From the NCBI GenBank assembly GCA_031283835.1, contig JAITBA010000188.1:1-5177 (forward strand): a stretch of 5,177 nt of DNA, read 5' to 3'. A model generated the notes under the pieces. It was not told the DNA's origin and did not search any database. It saw only the letters and a list, made by a program, of their open reading frames with translations. This document shows, piece by piece, positions 4,755 to 5,177 of this stretch. The position numbers and the translations under genes are program-made. This stretch comes from Oscillospiraceae bacterium (GTDB lineage Bacteria > Bacillota > Clostridia > Oscillospirales > Acutalibacteraceae). How positions within the stretch are numbered: the stretch's first letter is position 1; every line of letters begins with the position of its first letter.

Positions 4755-5027
4755 ATGCCGCAAGTGCTTGAGGCCGCAATGGTGATTTGCTTCGGCGTGT
4801 CGTGGCCGCTTTCCATCGCACGCTCGTGGCGCGCACGCACCGCCAAGGGCAAAAGTCTGTTTTTTCTGTGCGCCATCGCGCTGGGCTACGTGGCGGGCAT
4901 CTGCGCAAAACTTCTGGCCCATCATGTGAACTATGTGCTGGTCTTTTATGTGATCAATTTGCTCATGGTGAGCACCGACATCGCACTATATTGCAGAAAC
5001 CGAAGGTTTGATCACAATGCGGAATGA
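4755..5027 (+). CDS. Three-helix membrane protein resembling PQ-loop/SemiSWEET transporters
   Basis: This 90-residue protein has three clear hydrophobic segments at about residues 4-22, 34-54 and 60-80. Size and layout match one PQ-loop triple-helix unit, as in bacterial SemiSWEETs, which dimerise to move sugars. The first helix ends with SWPLSI (16-21), where the usual Pro-Gln is Pro-Leu. A basic loop with RARTAKGKS (26-34) follows, recalling the Lys/Thr-x-Ser turn of the family. The third helix holds FYVINLLM (64-71) with an asparagine (N68) where SWEETs have a functional one, and ends LYCRNRRFD (79-86). The positive charges after helices 1 and 3 predict an outside N-terminus and inside C-terminus, as in SWEETs. 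It has its own ribosome binding site after a terminator, and its end overlaps the patatin-like gene by 11 nt. Membrane location is well supported. The family link is inferred from pattern; transport and substrate are not shown. Confidence 0.72.
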   Translation: MPQVLEAAMVICFGVSWPLSIARSWRARTAKGKSLFFLCAIALGYVAGICAKLLAHHVNYVLVFYVINLLMVSTDIALYCRNRRFDHNAE

Positions 5028-5177
5028 TTTTTTTGGCTGGGACAGCCTGCGCACCGAAAAAACTGCTCTGCTGTGCGAAGGCGGAGGGCAATTGGGTATC
5101 TATGGTGTTGGCGCATTGCAATGCTTTTCCGACTACAAAGTCACGTTTCCCTACAACATCGGGGTTTCGGCGGCGGC
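5017..5177 (+). CDS. Patatin-like phospholipase, N-terminal part (truncated by window end)
   Basis: Starting at ATG 5017, 53 whole codons are present before the window ends. The beginning of a patatin fold is clear: a strand LLCEGGGQLGIYGVGAL (18-34) with the Gly-rich oxyanion-hole loop, then FPYNIGVSAA (44-53) with the nucleophile elbow, Ser51 being the presumed catalytic serine. Patatins are Ser-Asp lipid acyl hydrolases acting on membrane phospholipids or related esters; the catalytic Asp lies beyond the window. The surroundings most resemble the YchK/YjjU-type bacterial patatins. Two positions differ from the usual motifs: GGGQLG has Leu where Arg/Lys is common, and GVSAA has Ala where the GxSxG motif ends in Gly. 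Translation is probably coupled to the preceding gene: AAGG at 5003-5006 lies 10 nt before the start, and the two frames overlap by 11 nt. No signal peptide is visible. Confidence 0.82.
   Translation, partial: MRNDFFGWDSLRTEKTALLCEGGGQLGIYGVGALQCFSDYKVTFPYNIGVSAA

Overview
The window is a block of ordinary bacterial chromosome, with all genes on the + strand. Gene content and order point to a Gram-positive Clostridia-type bacterium, probably of the Oscillospiraceae/Ruminococcaceae group. The main evidence is a HemZ-type coproporphyrinogen dehydrogenase end, a SpoVB/YabM-type flippase followed directly by mazG and an HU gene, AGGAG-type ribosome binding sites, and GC-rich coding sequence with AT-rich gene junctions. 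The taxonomic call is an inference from gene order and remembered protein similarity, because no search could be run.

Layout. 1-408: 3' end of hemZ. 426-1349: a P-loop nucleoside (uridine-type) kinase, 17 nt downstream and probably co-transcribed with hemZ. 1350-1484: a junction with a good extended -10 promoter. 1485-3278: a polytopic SpoVB/MurJ-superfamily lipid-linked oligosaccharide flippase, probably starting at TTG. 3338-4174: mazG, a two-domain nucleoside triphosphate pyrophosphohydrolase. 4230-4508: hup, the HU nucleoid protein. 4509-4754: a 246-nt gap with the hup trailer, a strong Rho-independent terminator (4606-4646) and a leader hairpin (4685-4704). 4755-5027: a 90-residue, three-helix membrane protein that looks like a PQ-loop/SemiSWEET protein. 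5017-5177: the start of a patatin-like phospholipase, overlapping the previous gene by 11 nt and cut by the window edge.

How the genes relate. The flippase-mazG-HU run corresponds to the conserved Firmicutes spoVT-yabM-yabN(mazG)-... neighbourhood. Here the expected rqcP/yabP/yabQ/divIC genes do not follow; a terminator and an unrelated gene pair come instead. The flippase, mazG and hup each have a plausible sigma-A promoter of their own. Those of mazG and hup, and a weaker one before the kinase, overlap the stop codon of the preceding gene. The last two genes form a separate, probably translationally coupled unit that may act at the membrane.

No mobile element, CRISPR array, tRNA or rRNA was seen. 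The window holds no obviously new system. The points most worth a second look are the SemiSWEET-like/patatin pair with variant patatin motifs, the HU protein with Ile in place of the DNA-kinking proline, and the kinase with only its C-terminal catalytic module and a short PAGRQAG-coding insert.
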